This document shows positions 51,036 to 62,946 of a stretch of DNA of 64,000 bases, piece by piece. The stretch is from assembly GCA_033439795.1 (NCBI GenBank), contig JAUTDP010000018.1, positions 248,001 through 312,000 of the forward strand, in the 5' to 3' direction. This DNA is from Sordaria brevicollis (taxonomy: Eukaryota > Ascomycota > Sordariomycetes > Sordariales > Sordariaceae). A program made the position numbers and the translations under genes. The notes under the pieces are model-generated. The model was given only the letters and a program-made list of their open reading frames with translations. It made no database searches and was not told the origin of the DNA. Position 1 is the first letter of the stretch. The number at the start of each line of letters is the position of its first letter.

Positions 51036-52640
51036 ATGGCTACCAACTCGACGACTGCTCAGAGCTACAAGCAGCTCAAAGAGGACTTTGTCTCAAACTT
51101 GTCAGGAGGCTCGGTTTCTGAAATTGCACAAGTCTGCGCGGTAGCACCTGTATGAAACAACAACCCCGGGAGGTTCGGACGGGGATGCTGCTGTCCGTGG
51201 CATCATATCACAGGTCAAAGAACGGGAGCTAACATCTGTCTTTCATCCCAGGTGGTTTCCCTCGTCTGGTCTGTCCTCCAAGCTCGACAATCCTTCTTCA
51301 GGCCCTACACGCCATTAGGCTATGCGATCGACTTCCTCCTCAATGTCGGCGCCCTCCTCCTCTCAGTGACGCTGTACTCCTCCGCGCCCCTGCTCCTCAA
51401 CCTGCTACTCCTCACAGTCGCCGTCTTTGTCTACATCGTCCCCGCCCACACCCGAAGGAAGAAGCCCCAGCTTCCTCCCAATGCCCAGTCCAAGAAGAGC
51501 TCCTCGGAGCAACCCCTCGGGGTTCTCTCTACGAAACCGTTCTTGACCAACTACCGCGGCAACATGCTTATCGTTACGTGCATCTGCATTCTCGCCGTCG
51601 ACTTTCGTCTGTTCCCTCGCCGCTTCGCCAAGGTTGAGACATGGGGCACTTCGTTGATGGACATGGGCGTCGGTTCCTTCGTGTTCTCGGCCGGTGTTGT
51701 CGCTTCGCGGCCGGTGCTCAAGGAGCGCGCCGAGGGCAAGACCACACCCCTGAGCACCCGCCTCAAGACGTCGCTGCGCCACTCTCTGCCGCTCCTCGTG
51801 CTGGGCTTCATCCGCCTATTGAGTGTCAAGGGCCTGGACTACGCAGAGCATGTGACGGAGTACGGCGTTCACTGGAACTTTTTCTTTACCCTGGGCTTTC
51901 TACCGCCGTTCGTTGCGCTATTCCAGTCTGCGCTCAAGGTGGTTCCATCATATGCGGGCTTGGCCCTCCTTTTGGGCGTCATTTACCAGGTTCTCTTGGA
52001 GGCCACTTCGTTGAAGGCCTACATCTTGACCGGACCACGAACCGATCTCTTGTCCATGAACAGGGAAGGCATCTTCAGTTTCTTTGGGTATCTGGCCATC
52101 TTCCTTGCCGGCCAAGACACCGGCATGCTTGTCCTGCCACGGACCTTGAGCGGCAGCAGCAACAAGACCAGCGGCACCGTCCAGCGCAGATCTCTTCTGC
52201 TCAACATGGCCGGCTGGTCTCTGGTCTGGGTAGCTCTCTACTTTCTCGCGACCGACTACAAGTACGGCTTCGGGCTAACCGTGTCCCGCCGCATGGCCAA
52301 CCTGCCGTACATGCTCTGGGTGGCCGCCTCCAACGCCGTCCTGCTTCTTGCCTTTTACCTTGTGGATGCGCTCCTTTTCCCCTCTTTCTACAGTGCACAG
52401 GATGCCAAGACCGAAAAGGAGATCTACGACACGGCGACGAGCAAGGTGCTGAGGGCGTATAACCGGAACGGTCTGGCGGTCTTTCTGTTGGCGAATCTGT
52501 TGACGGGACTGGTCAATATGACGGTGCCAACGTTGGATGTCGGCCCAGGAGCGACGGTGGGGATATTGGTTGGGTATATGGGTTTGGTCACGGCGGTGGC
52601 GGTTGGGTTGGATCTGTATAATTTTACGATCAAGTTGTGA
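51036..52640 (+). CDS. GWT1: GPI-anchored wall transfer protein 1 (inositol acyltransferase)
   Basis: Exons 51036-51149 and 51252-52640 give 500 aa, the usual length for the family. The 102-base intron has donor GTATGA and acceptor TCCCAG, and the join is in phase 0 (CAVAP-VVSLVW). Exon 1 encodes the typical start with [21 protein letters not shown]. The rest is a polytopic membrane protein with about a dozen hydrophobic segments, including [34 protein letters not shown] and [15 protein letters not shown] loops; here the last reads [20 protein letters not shown]. In the ER membrane the family transfers an acyl chain from acyl-CoA to the inositol of GlcN-PI, an early step of GPI-anchor synthesis. 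The long frame beginning at 51252 does so only with a GTG; the ATG is in exon 1 (ATCCATGGC context). Confidence 0.95.
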
Positions 52641-54289
52641 AGGGTGAGGTGATTGTTTGTTTAAAAAGTTTAAGCCACAATCGAGTGACGCCCTTCAGCA
52701 AAAGGGGGATGACCAAACTTGGATATCTAATTCGACCATATCGCAATGTCACTGTTAATTATGGTATTGCTCTCCTTTCTTTTGACATCAGTTCTAACAT
52801 GGTAAGGTCTTTGTTGGCTTGTGAGATAAGTCATGCTGTTTGCCGTGATATATAAGATCGGAAGCAACAATTGCAAACAAGAGCACTTGTCGAACGCCAA
52901 AGTCGACCAATCTACGCTGGTAAGTAGGTACCTAGTGACGGAATAAACTGCTAACAAGATGAGCAACTTAAGAGGTGAGTCCAGTCCTCTTTATGCTTTG
53001 CGAGTGACGAGTCAGGTTTTCATGAGGTTACTGTGGCAAGACATTCATCTTAAGTTTAGAAGAAAAGGAAAGCGTTCGTCGTCTTGAGATTATCAGGATT
53101 GCTAGTCCAAGCCCACGCGATGCTATGCTATGCTGCGGACCCGCATCATTGTCCAGGAACCTGCTTGATGCCTTGAAAAAAGAGAGCCGCTTCATGCCGA
53201 TGCGTGGAAGCAAGGCACACACAAGTTCGACTGTCAGGGTATGTGTTAATGCGTGGAAGTGGACATGATACGCGTATGGAAACTTAAGGCCACATTAAGT
53301 ACCTTGAGGTATGCACACATGGGCTTCTTCATTTACTATTCATCGCAGAGGTACCCAATAGCAAGTGTCTAAAGTTATATATGGGTACATATGTACGAAA
53401 TAGCCGCGAATGTAGGACATAGGAGTATGTACGTATGGAGGTACGTACCAACCATGGTATGTCTCACCCATCACATATAGTACATAGGTATGTTCTATGC
53501 AAAGTGGTATTTCCAGATATCAAATTGGATACCATACTGTGAGGCTGACACATACCCGAACGACCTGCAAGTACTTTGCTGCCCCTTACAGTAGCGTCGT
53601 TTATTTCTTGTCAGCATGGTAATCCTCTTTTTAATGCCGGCCTCCTTTGTTATTTCATTCTCAGCTATAACACCCCGCCGGGCTTTTCCTTCGTTTCCCC
53701 ATTTTGCAGGTATTCGCGCTTAAGCTGGAATGTTGATGTTGGGTACATGTACGAGTCGTGCGAGCGTGTAAATCCGGGGTTTCGGCTGCCGGTTGGGTCG
53801 TTGGTCGTTGTTGGTGATTTCACTTGCCCAATTTTGGATTTTGAGTTCGGTCTCAAGATCCATCTTCAAGATCCTGTCGTATGCGCGCGAAGCGAGGTCC
53901 TCGGCTGGTTGGGTTAACAAGACAAAGAAACTTCTTCAGGTGCATGTTCGCATCCAGCAATTGTCGTCGAAGGAGAAACAAAAGCGATCATGGCAAAACG
54001 TTAGGTGTGTTCTGTGACGTTGGAGCCGCCGCGCCTGGCGAGGTGAGCCGCGGTGACATTCATCTGGAATAAAATGCCATGTGCGCGACGGCGAATCGAT
54101 TGGCTCGTGAACGACACCTCTCACATCCCCAATTTGGAATTGGAAACAGAACTGAATTCCTTTTGGTAAAACACCCGCTCTTTGATACACATCTGTCAAT
54201 ATGGGTAAGACCTACCCAGGGTTTGATACTTGTGATGTTCCTCCTTCTGTCATACAACGTCATTTACCAGAGATGTTTCATGGGTTTCG

Positions 54290-54290
<1 letters not shown>

Positions 54291-54329
<39 letters not shown>
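54291..54329. repeat. Poly(A) tract, 39 bases
   Basis: An uninterrupted A run on the plus strand. I see no reverse-transcriptase remnant and no clear target duplication at its borders, so it is called simple sequence and not a retroelement tail. Confidence 0.9.
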
Positions 54330-54332
<3 letters not shown>

Positions 54333-55339
54333 GTACGCTAGGCAGCCGCACAGGACACCACAACACCTCCAACATTTCCCCTTTTCAAGGGTGCGGACTA
54401 GTTACAGTATGTCGGGGCATCAAGTTCGCATGTTTTCGAAAAAGAACTTTTGGCCGGTTTTCCATGGAAGAAACAGATCCCTGAAATATGGATCGATTAG
54501 GACGATCAGTATCGTCCGGGAGGTTAATGCTTTTACCCAATGCTCACACTCCCTGGATCATTTTCATGGAACGGGATGGAGAAAGGGGAATTCCAGTTGT
54601 CGTGCACATACGGGATTTTAATCTGGCGGTAAACATGGCTGCCACGGGCCATGGAAGTGTAGAAGGCGTCTAGACGAGAGAAAGCCCCTTTTGTCACAGC
54701 CTCGGGGTTCTGGTCGCAAATCGAATGATGGTCTCACCACATTGGGCTTTTTGTGATGTTTGAGTGGTTGAAATTGCGAATGTACGCAGTGGTCTCTCGA
54801 TGTGGTTGAACTTGGACGTCCATGAGTTTGGAAGCCGCCGCGCGTGGAGAGATGGGATCGATGTGTTCGCTGCGCTGCACATTCATGCAACCTGCAAGTG
54901 CTGCTAGTAGCTGCGAACCTGACCCTTGCGCTTCCTCTCCGGAGGATGGGCGATGCGTGAGAGTCTAGCCTGAATAGGATAAGCGCATGGGCTTGGCTAC
55001 CTTACTGGTACCCAAACCGCCAAACCGTAACCAAACGAAGCTCGACAGTGACGGAGTTTCTCGACTCTTTTGTGAGAGCGTGTAAACAACTCGAACCGAG
55101 TGTGCAGTCAAGTTCTGTGGAGTGCATTCGGATACGGCAGAACCGGCCAGGAAAGGCGTACACCATTGGCTCAGATTTAAGAGGTCGGTCGCGTAATTCG
55201 CGTGGTTTGTCTGGAGACTCGTTGAAATTGGAAAGAGCGGAGCTGGTAAGAGGAGAGTCATCTCCTATTCTGCTTGGGCGTGAGAAGCCAAGTCGGCATC
55301 CCAGGGTTGGAGACTGGGCTGTGTTCAAGTTGAACAACC

Positions 55340-55363
55340 GGGGGGGGGGGGGGGGGGGGGGGG
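55340..55363. repeat. Poly(G) tract, 24 bases
   Basis: An uninterrupted G run on the plus strand in intergenic DNA; the equal-length poly(C) tract at 41518 is its complement in composition. Confidence 0.9.
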
Positions 55364-56820
55364 TCCGAAGATTTCTTGCATTTTGACTTTGATATTTTAA
55401 TCGATATCGGCTGGAGGAGTTACAGTAGGTTCATGTGGTGAGTGGATTGAATGGAAGAAGTGGATGAATGTGGATGAGTTGTGGTGAGTGGATGAGAGAG
55501 TGGGTTTTACGGGCTGGAATTGAGATGACGGCAATGCAAGAGGCGGCCGGTGCACTCATTCCCTTGCCCAAACTGAACAATTCCATTCTGGACATTGACA
55601 AGACCTTTGTCTGTCCCAAAGTAGGTGGTCACAGACTGAAACTCGCCAGATTCATGAGACTCATTCCTCGAGACCTGACCAATCCAATATCAAGGGCTGC
55701 TGGATTGAGAATTCCCGTCGTTGAGCCATATCGCCCATCCAGATTCCAGCGGCCCAGCCAGTCCGTCATCATGCTCCCCTCCCCGGCTTGGGATGGTAGC
55801 ATTTTGTGGGTCATCGAGGTGCTGCATAGGCGGGCAAGCAAGCATTGTGCTGCAAGACCCTAGAGTGTGTAAAATAAGAAGGACGAGGAATACAATCAAT
55901 CACCGAGTTTCACACGCTCCTTCATCGGTCCTGTTGGTTTTGGAGCTGGAACCGTTGTCGCCAGTAGACATGCTGACATGCCAATGGTTGACAAAGGATA
56001 TATAACTGATGAGCGAAATGATGGACGAGTTTGAGGTTCATGTGTAGTATTGATTGCCCGTAAGATTGGTCCCATCCCGTTTTAGTTACGGCTGTGTAAA
56101 AAGTGGTGGAGAAGACGGGATAGGTACCTCATCTCTGCGCCTGAAGAGTTGCTGGGCACATGTACCCGACAACTGGAGTACCTACCTAGGTAGTGCCCCT
56201 GGTAACGGGCAGCAGCAACCTACCTAACCTAAATGCCCTGCGCCTGCATTTGTGCGGGAATGATGCGCTGAATCAATTGATGACGGCCGCTTGCACTTGG
56301 CGTAGAGGTACCTTATCAAAATTCCAAATTTCAAAAACATCAACAACGCGCCCCGACTCCTTCCCGTCTCTTTCGTCGCATGTCCGGCCTCCACGGAGCA
56401 GGCAAAAAGGGCATCATCGTACAGGAGAGTGTCGGGAATACCCTCGGATGCGCCCGTCACAAAGTCTCAGAGCCGACTCGGATTCGTCCAACTCCATCGC
56501 ACCGCCTGTAGAAAAGTATCAAGTAAACAAGGAGTCCCCGGGCCCTGAGTGCTGGGTCTTTCCACTACTGTACCGCGTCGCCGACATTGCGCATCTGCAA
56601 CACCTTGACACCCGATGACAGGAGGCACATTCATTCACTCAAACACCGGTTTGCGATACCCCTAATAATCAGGGACCAAGACACGTCCATTGATACATCC
56701 AAGACGTGCTCGAATTGGCGTGTCGTTGAATAGCTTGTTACAATAAAGACTGGACCCTACGTGCCTTATTCTACACTATTGTACTGCTACTAGAATAGGC
56801 CGGCTAGCAGGCGGTTGCTT

Positions 56821-57363
56821 AGTCTCTCTGGTTGGCTCTGTACGCAAACAGGCATTCGAAGAACTCTTTTTTTTTTTTTTTTTTTTATTTGGTTGCATTG
56901 TGTTTCAAAGTGGGAGCCCGCCCCGGACGTGTCAAGCAACTCACCATCGTCGCTCTCTCTTTTTTTTTTCTCTTTTTTTCTCACTCAACTTCTGTCGCTT
57001 TCGTTTTTCCTACCACCATCCTCCTCGTCGACTCCCACCCCAGTCCGGCCCAGGTTTTTTTTTGCTGGTACCAGACCAAATCGAGCAAGAACAAGCAGAC
57101 CCCCCTGAGAAGAGAACCTAACTGGGACTGGGCAATCGCAGCGTTGGCCAAACCCAAGAGTGACCTACCAGCCGAAGCCAGCTCCTTGCTGCTGCCCACA
57201 CACACACACACAGAACATCAAAACATTTGCCCAGCGCCATCTCCTGGTCCAGGTCCGCCGCTTCGCTTCGCATCTCGCTGTCCTCACCGGCGGTCACCTT
57301 CACCACCACCAACACCCGTCCCGTCTCCTTCTCCTCTGTGCTTCCCAGAGGGCATACAATCCG
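56821..57363 (+). promoter_or_regulatory. Promoter/leader of the Kin4-type kinase gene
   Basis: Strongly pyrimidine-rich on the plus strand, with a T run at 56867-56886, several T/C tracts up to about 57060 and a CA repeat at about 57198-57211. A CCTAACT...TCGCAG sequence at about 57116-57141 could be the 3' end of a leader intron, but no matching donor can be fixed. In the kinase frame no ATG precedes 57364, so this part is treated as untranslated. Confidence 0.45.
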
Positions 57364-60300
57364 ATGTCTACTGCTTTCCAGACGACGCCGAACCAGTCCA
57401 TATCAGTATCCGCTACCACGTCGCCATCCAATCGCCAGTACTCGTCGTTCCACCCCGACCCGGCGACGCGAGAAGGCCCCGGCTCCGGCTATTATCCAAA
57501 CCAGCACAACGCCGGACAATCATTGTCGCACACATCATCGCAACAGCAACAGCACTCTCGAATTTACGACCAGCAACAACAACATCCGGCCGGCTTTGAG
57601 CCTCACATGAGTTCCCGAACCGCCATTGCCCATTCATCCATCCCGGCCCCCGTGACCTCCATCGCTTCCGACCAACCACCGTCGTCTTCGGACCGAAGGC
57701 GAAATAATATGCCTACCGCCGTACCTCCTCGAACTTCGTCTCGTCATGATCCAAACACTAGCTCTCGACGCGCCCAACAGTCGGCCGACCGCGCTGCCGC
57801 TTCTCGCCAGTCAAATGGGAACGGCACAATGGACCCAGCAGCCCTAGATGACGCTGCCGCCCGGAGTCGTCGACAACATCAAATGGCACAGGATGCGAAT
57901 CACCGAACAAGCAACTCGCGAGGGCATTCCACGCCGACACAATTACCCGTCCGCACACAGCCCAATGCTACCAGCTCGAGACAGCAGCAGCAGCAGCAGC
58001 AGCAGCAACCGTCCAGAGATGCGAGCGACATTCTCAATAACATGCTAATTCAGCAGCCCGAAATAGACATAGAGCGGGAGCGATTGGCCCAAGCACAAGC
58101 AGCACAAGCTCATGCGCAGGCACAGGCGCAAGCACAGGCACAGGCACAGCAGCAGGCGAGTAACTACAACCATCATCACCGCCAAGAGGCCGCCTCACAG
58201 GCTGCGGCAGGTCATGGAGGCGAGCATGGAGAGGAAAGCCGGCGCGGCCACAGAAGCCGGCACGATCATTCCAAGCGAGAGAAGCATACCAAATTTGGCG
58301 AATATATCCTCGGCAATACCATTGGTGAGGGCGAGTTTGGCAAGGTCAAGCTAGGGTGGAAGCAAGAAGGCGGCGTCCAGGTACGTACTAGGACGAGATA
58401 TCTTGCCGCCCTTCAACAACGTGCCGCTTACTGATTTTATCCGTACAAGGTCGCTATCAAACTTATCAAAAAGGATACTGTGGGCAACAATCCATCTCGC
58501 ATGGCAAAGATCATGCGCGAAGTTGCAATCCTGAAGCAACTGACCCATCCAAACATTGTTCGGCTGCACAAGATGGAGGAATCAGACAGGCATTATGGTA
58601 TCGTGCTCGAGTATGCATCGGGAGGCGAGTTGTTTGACTACATCCTCAATCACCGATATCTAAAGGACAATGCCGCCCGGCGATTGTTTGCCCAGCTCGT
58701 GTCTGGCGTAGGGTATCTGCATAAGAAGGGTATAGTGCACCGTGATCTCAAGTTGGAGAACCTGCTTTTAGACCGGAACCGCAACATTATCATCACAGAT
58801 TTTGGCTTTGCCAACACCTTCGATCCGAACCAGGAGCTTTCAGAGGAGGAAGAGCTAAACCTTTCAGATCGCGAGTTTGTAAAGCGCATGGGCCTCGATA
58901 AGGTCAATGACGCTGGTTGGCGAAAAGGAGATCTTATGCAGACTAGCTGTGGCAGTCCGTGCTACGCAGCTCCAGAATTGGTAGTTAGTGACTCCCTCTA
59001 CACCGGCAGGAAAGTAGACGTCTGGAGCTGCGGAGTCATTCTGGTAAGTCGACCCTCTTCCCTCGCAGGTACTGCATGAACCCGCAGCTGACTTTGGGCT
59101 TAGTACGCCATGCTTGCTGGCTATCTTCCTTTCGACGACGATCCGGCGAATCCCGAAGGCGACAACATCAACCTCCTATACAAGTACATCGTCAATACCC
59201 CTCTCACGTTCCCCGAATATGTCACGCCACATGCCAGGGATTTGCTGCGGAGGATATTGGTACCTAATCCGCGAAAGCGAGCGGATCTGTTCGAGGTAGC
59301 CCGTCACAGCTGGTTGAGCGAGTACTCGCATGTTGTCGAGTTTATCACATCATCCACGACAACGCCGAGCGAGATCCAGAACACGACAGTACCGGCCGAG
59401 GATGAGCAAGAACCTCCCCACCTCGCTCGTAGCGCTTCAGTACGCGAGGCGCCCAAGAAGTCGACCGCCTCGCCAGCCATTGGTGGCTTGGTTAGCAAGC
59501 AAGGCAACGTGGATCCCGAGACTGAAGCTGCTTATGCTAAACAGCAACGTGATAACAAGCGGCGGACAGTACAGGTCGAATATGTTGCTCCGAATACGAC
59601 GACTCAAAGAGGCGATACCGCGGGACAACAACAGCAACCTTCCAGCAACGCCAACAGAAACCGTTCCGAAGCCCAAGCACCTGTCGAGTCTTCAAACAGT
59701 CGCCCTACCACGTCGGCCAAGGACAAGCAGCAACCCCAAGGTCCTTCCGCCTCAAAGGATGCCTACGCCAACAAGCCCCCAGTTTCCTCGAGGAGACCGC
59801 CAAGCTCGCAACAACCGAATGCCGGAAATGCTCCTTCTGCTGGCAACGCAGTGGCTCCTCCTAGGCCGAGCCGTGACGGTCGTCCCACTACTACCGAAAA
59901 CCAGTATCTGTCAGGGACAGCTGGTGCACCAACCCAAAGGCCTACTACTGGCGGGTCCATGCAGTCAGGAAGACCTTCGTACGGCCAACCGGCACCACCT
60001 GAAGTCGCTGACGCTAACGTACACGGCAGAATCCAACAGCCATACAAGTCATCCGGCAGTGGTCACTTTGGCGTGCCTACAACTACCACCCCCGCAGAGC
60101 AGCAACCGAACCAAGGCGGCGAATACGGCAGACCCAGCATCAGCACAGGCTCTCGATTCGACAAGGTACGGGAAGAGGGCGCTGTCAAGGGTCACAAGAG
60201 GTCCAGCACTATGGGCGATCTCGGTGGCAAGCTCTTTGGCCGGAGCGGTTCGTTGTTTGGCGGTAGGAAATCCAAGCGACAGCAGGAGCTTCAGCAGGCC

Positions 60301-61032
60301 GGTGAGAAGACCAAGAGGTACCCCCCTGTTAGCATGAACAACTCTATGCCTGGCGGTGACATCAATGGCTCTCGGCCTTCGTTGGATTCCAAACGATCTC
60401 GCCGGTCCTTTTCGATGGGAATGGGGAAGAAGTCTTCTGGAGGCAGCATTACTGGTTCCAATGGCTCTCAGGAGAAGTCTAATAAGCGTTTCTCCTTCAT
60501 CCCCCCTTCGCTATCAAGGGCGCTAGGCTACAGCAAAGAGGACGAGCCTCCGGCTCTCGATTCACAACAGGATCTGCCCATCCAGGAGCCATCCTCGGTT
60601 GATCAGTTTGTGGGTCGGGAACAGAACGTGAGCGCAACCACCATTGATGGCATGTACACTCAGCTCCAGGACTCGCAACAAGGCCTACCCAACGCCAACA
60701 CCCAGTACCAATACGGACGACCATCTGCTAGCCAAGGCTACATGCCCGGGACCATGCCTGGGTCGGACCCGTCTGTTAACAGCATGCCTCAGGCACCCGG
60801 GTCGGCTCCTCATCTGTCGACCATGACACCGCCGCAGGACGGACTGTACGATGCTCGCAAGGGTAACAACCGGGCGAACCGTGGTGTTCTGCAAAAGAAC
60901 AAGCGCTTCGTGGACTACGAAGGAGAGGGTATTGCGCGACCTCACGATCATTCCGGCAGCAGCGGTCCTGCAAGAAAAGTTATGGACTTCTTCAGGAGAC
61001 GCGGCAAGGCCCGGGGTGGTGAGGTCAACTAA
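57364..61032 (+). CDS. Serine/threonine protein kinase, Kin4/KfsA-like (CAMK group)
   Basis: Exons 57364-58380, 58450-59043 and 59104-61032, both introns in phase 0, give 1179 aa. The first 310 residues are disordered, Gln/Ser-rich, with a Q run of about nine and an (AQ)n stretch. The kinase domain (about 311-620) has [11 protein letters not shown], the VAIK lysine at 343, HRDLKLEN with Asp 438, DFG with Asp 456 and APE at 513-515. The activation segment is unusually long. The C-terminal half is low-complexity and ends in a basic patch ([15 protein letters not shown]). The sequence [22 protein letters not shown] with [21 protein letters not shown] fits fungal Kin4/Frk1/KfsA kinases. Yeast Kin4 acts in the spindle position checkpoint and Aspergillus KfsA is at spindle pole bodies; the role here is inferred. 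Start context (TCCGATGTC) is weak but it is the first ATG in frame. Confidence 0.9.
58000..58160 (+). repeat. Coding CAG and GCACAG repeats in the kinase N-terminus
   Basis: Within exon 1 of the kinase, a CAG run at about 57982-58008 encodes polyglutamine, and CA(A/G)GC(A/G) repeats at about 58090-58155 encode alternating Ala-Gln. Such tracts often vary in length between strains. Confidence 0.75.
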
Positions 61033-61474
61033 AGGCATGTCGAGCTGGATATACCATCGATATTCGAGCTTTTTTTTGCTCACAGTCGACCAATGGATTA
61101 AGGGCTGGACATTCGCTTCATGTTTGCGCGGCCCCTGTGGTGGCTTGTACAGGGCCTGACGGGCTTATCACTCGACGGTTGGTTCTTGTGTCACGCAACC
61201 CGTCATTTTCGAAAGGAGTTTGTCATTACGCCTTTGTAATCATTTGAGACAGAGCAAACGAGAAGATCTCAAAACACCATTTCCCCGATCCCACATGGCG
61301 GCTGAGCGGTAAAGTTCTATATTACTTCATCATCTCAGTGTTATACCGGATATAGGTGGATAACCTGTCGATTGACGACGGTAGACGGAGGGCGCGGATA
61401 TACCCATTGCTACGAAATGTTGCTTATAACTCCTGATTTTGCGACGGGCTAGAGGAGAGGAGTTGAGTTGAGAC

Positions 61475-61494
61475 CGAGTCGAGTCGAGTCGAGT
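61475..61494. repeat. CGAGT tandem repeat, four units
   Basis: Four perfect 5-base units directly after a GAGTT repeat in intergenic DNA. Confidence 0.8.
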
Positions 61495-61602
61495 GGGAGT
61501 GTAGCTGGGGAGAAGAGGGTAACGGATGGATGAATGTTTCATCCACATCTATAGGCGAACGATCTTCCCATAACTGGAAGCCAGGACAAGGAGGCAGCTG
61601 CG

Positions 61603-61607
<5 letters not shown>

Positions 61608-61643
<36 letters not shown>
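61608..61643. repeat. (AG)n microsatellite, about 18 units
   Basis: Perfect dinucleotide repeat about 600 bases downstream of the kinase stop codon. Confidence 0.92.
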
Positions 61644-61646
<3 letters not shown>

Positions 61647-62946
61647 AGACATCTTTTGTGCCACTTTTGTAATAAGTTTGTTGTTGTTTTCTTCTTGCTA
61701 TTTTCTCTTCTGCATTTTTCTGTCTGTCTGGGTCTGTCTTCGTATCTCTCTGCTTCTTGTTTGGCAAAGGAAGGAATACCGAAATGCTGTGCGTGGGATG
61801 TCGAACTGTCTACTATACTGTTTTTACAAAGCTGGAGTTATTTTGGTGTTTAGGGTTTTCAAGAGACTTCTTTTATCTAGCTTATAGGGCACAGCGCCGG
61901 AAGGGGTATATGTATGGTAGTAAGTAAGTGAACTGAGAACAAGAGAGAGTGTGTGGTCCTTTGCGTCGTCCACTCGATTACCTACGTTACCTATCTACCT
62001 ACCTATCACCTACCTACCATACCTGCCGTAAGTCTAGGTTTTTTGTGTGGTTATACAATGCATGATGGGCGTTACGATATTCACTATTTCTCTCTGCTAT
62101 TGCGAAAGAAAAGCAGGGTATTAGGCCTTCACGAGCTATATGCACTTCTGTATCTATTGTCACGGAGCGTGTGGACATAATTTTCGCTTCTAGAAGTACT
62201 TTTGTCATGAGCACAATTAGCAACCATCACGCTTTATTGGTCCTGTCGTGGGTGGAAGTTCTCGGATAATTTGTATGGCATGAGTATACTGTATATAAAC
62301 GGCCGATTAAAGTAATATGACTATGAGACATAGACGGTATAGTGTGGTGATGAATTGGTGTAAAGAGGCTTTGACAGGTAAATCTCGAAGTGGAAGAAAT
62401 ACCTTCTATGTACATATACACCGCTGTAAGTTGAGTCTACTAACGAACGGACCACTACCTCTGTAGCGTGCACGGCCTGTGAGCCCTGGCGTGCCTGATC
62501 CAAACACCATCCAAAATCAAAGATGGGGAGACCTTGATGGCCAGACCATTCCTTGCCCCTGAATTGTCCATGGCCTGACCTGGCCGTCCTATGTCAACGA
62601 ACGCAACAATAGAGGTAGTATCGTGAAATGGTACGTAACTGGGCAGCCGTTCGCCACTGCCAATTCGTTGACTCACAACTGTCAGACCACCCACTCTTTC
62701 CCACGCACTGGAATGGAGTCCTTATCAGGGTCCCCGTACCCCGCCGCCGCGGACACACTGGATCCCGCCGACAGAAGTGGAAGCTTGGAACTAGAACCGA
62801 CTTGCCCCGCCAAATAATTCATCATTTCGCGTTTCTCGAATTCCTCTCTTTCCTTGAGTTCGCGACCGACTCCAATTCAACTTTCACTACACTACACGCT
62901 AGTCGGTAGTAACGAAGTTCGACAAACACCGAGAACAACACCAAAC

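Larger units (their letters stand above)
52641..56820. other. Intergenic region without a recognised gene, with long homopolymers
   Basis: It begins with the GWT1 3' untranslated region. A 200-base patch at about 53290-53490 is rich in TAC/GTA palindromes such as GTACATATGTAC (53385-53396). Poly(A) and poly(G) tracts lie at 54291 and 55340. A GTGGATGA-like simple repeat lies at about 55437-55502. The frames at 53576-53917 and 55468-55863 (plus strand) show no domain and I do not call them. Confidence 0.5.
61033..62946. other. Intergenic region between the kinase and the AspRS gene
   Basis: The left part is the kinase 3' untranslated region; the last few hundred bases before 62947 are the AspRS promoter and leader. 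It holds CGAGT, AG and TACC simple repeats (61475, 61608, about 61989-62020). No gene is recognised: all frames are short. Confidence 0.55.

Noticed and set aside
54250..54340. Retroelement tail suggested by A39
   Set aside because: No reverse-transcriptase remnant upstream and no target duplication could be seen around the tract.
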